Shown here: one piece after another, positions 61,056-61,400 of the stretch
Numbering within the stretch: position 1 is the stretch's first letter
Layout: the number at the start of each line of letters is the position of its first letter
Assembly: GCF_025934275.1 (NCBI RefSeq)
Contig: NZ_JAICYI010000011.1
Span: forward strand, 1 to 61,400
Origin: Phenylobacterium sp.
Lineage (GTDB): Bacteria > Pseudomonadota > Alphaproteobacteria > Caulobacterales > Caulobacteraceae
Direction of reading: 5' to 3'
DNA: 61,400 bases
The notes under the pieces: model-generated
Database searches by the model: none
What the model saw: the letters and a program-made list of their open reading frames with translations, nothing else
Told to the model about the DNA's origin: nothing
Program-made: the position numbers and the translations under genes

Positions 61056-61235
61056 ATGGAAGATGCCACGCTCACGAGGATCGCGATCCTGCCGCCCCGA
61101 GAGAGGGCGGCGGCCATCGAAGACCTGGTGGACCTCCTGGTCCGCGACGGCATCTCCGAGGACGAACTGCACCGCCTCGAGCGCCAGGTTCATCAGGTGA
61201 ACGCCGCAATCGCCCAGCGGCGGCGCCTCAACTGA
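61056..61235 (+). CDS. Small hypothetical protein (59 residues)
   Basis: A 59-residue product starts at ATG 61056 and ends at TGA 61233-61235. It is charged and helical: RERAAAIEDLVDLLVRDG, then ISEDELHRLERQVHQVNAA and a RRRLN end. GGAAG lies seven to eleven bases upstream. Codon use is like neighbouring genes (G or C at most third positions). It has no membrane helix and no recognised family; a coiled-coil or adaptor role is possible. A LexA-type box lies 16 bp past the stop. Confidence 0.5.
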   Translation: MEDATLTRIAILPPRERAAAIEDLVDLLVRDGISEDELHRLERQVHQVNAAIAQRRRLN

Positions 61236-61400
61236 GTTGCATTGCGTCAAGAACAAAAGAAGAACATTTGGAATCCCGGCGACGCGAACTGCGCGCTCGA
61301 AAGAGCTCCGGACCGCTTCTTGCTGGGAAAATTCAAGAATATCAGAGAGCTAATTGCTCACGCGACCGCTCCACGCGGCCGGGATTGTAAAACCCCCTCG
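61236..61400. promoter_or_regulatory. AT-rich gene-free tail of the window
   Basis: The last 165 bp hold no recognisable coding sequence. Base composition is lower in G and C than the rest, with A-rich tracts such as GGGAAAATTCAAGAATATC. It holds the LexA box and probably the promoter of a gene to the right. Confidence 0.5.
61251..61265. promoter_or_regulatory. LexA (SOS) box, alphaproteobacterial type
   Basis: The 15-bp element is GAAC-AAAAGAA-GAAC, an exact match to the alphaproteobacterial SOS consensus GTTC-N7-GTTC read on the other strand. It lies in an AT-richer stretch (61236-61400) with no long ORF. It should control a gene that begins past the right edge. Confidence 0.7.

Noticed and set aside
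1..61400. Prophage, insertion sequence, integrase or tRNA-linked island
   Set aside because: No transposase, integrase, terminal inverted repeat, tRNA or direct-repeat attachment site was seen; the glycan block may be acquired, but I see no mobility gene.

Overview
The window is high-GC DNA with no tRNA, rRNA, insertion sequence, phage or CRISPR seen. The protein set points to an alphaproteobacterium, most likely Caulobacterales (a Caulobacter or Phenylobacterium relative). Supporting signs are the plant-type glutamate-cysteine ligase, the PmbA/DUF4170/DUF374/WaaA/LpxK run, a PrtD-type RTX secretion system and an alphaproteobacterial GAAC-N7-GAAC LexA box. The genus is an inference.

Positions 1-12900 hold housekeeping and mixed genes. 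These are the end of rsmE, gshA, a secreted double-retropepsin/TPR protein, a DUF427 protein, a POT peptide transporter, a TonB-dependent-receptor-like protein, tldD, a chimeric and frameshifted trypsin-like pseudogene, a YjbR protein, a lone Phd-like antitoxin and a UbiD-family decarboxylase with a TTG start. Positions 12985-21424 hold the TldD partner PmbA and an envelope block: DUF4170, a tyrosine phosphatase, then an overlapping lipid A/core operon (MsbA-like ABC exporter, DUF374 acyltransferase, CDF metal exporter, WaaA, LpxK). Positions 21426-24949 hold an APH-family phosphotransferase, purD, a small histidine kinase and a SemiSWEET transporter.

From about 25.0 to 60.9 kb nearly every gene concerns a cell-surface glycan or its export. 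First come a SPINDLY/OGT-type glycosyltransferase and a leftward operon. That operon makes CDP-4-keto-6-deoxyglucose (RfbF, RfbG) and carries a C-methyltransferase, an RmlC-like epimerase, an FkbM methyltransferase, a reductase-like SDR and an acetyltransferase. Together they suggest a decorated, C-methyl-branched CDP-6-deoxyhexose. Next are a sulfotransferase, an M23 peptidase, a GT4 enzyme, and an RTX protein with its own type I ABC transporter and membrane fusion protein, resembling the Caulobacter S-layer secretion genes. Then follow an SGNH-like protein, a seven-repeat protein, a GT8-like enzyme, a glycosyltransferase carrying the same repeats, a second sulfotransferase and a methyltransferase. 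After these come a GT-C/GT2/small-flippase set reminiscent of Gtr systems with a PIG-L deacetylase, a Wzm/Wzt-type ABC exporter, a 1029-residue three-domain glycosyltransferase, two small envelope proteins and a second GT4 enzyme paralogous to the first.

My reading is that this ~36 kb block builds, modifies (C-methyl, O-methyl, acetyl, sulfate, deacetylation) and exports an S-LPS or capsule-like polysaccharide alongside an RTX surface or secreted protein. The window ends in an AT-richer stretch with a LexA box that probably controls a gene beyond the right edge.
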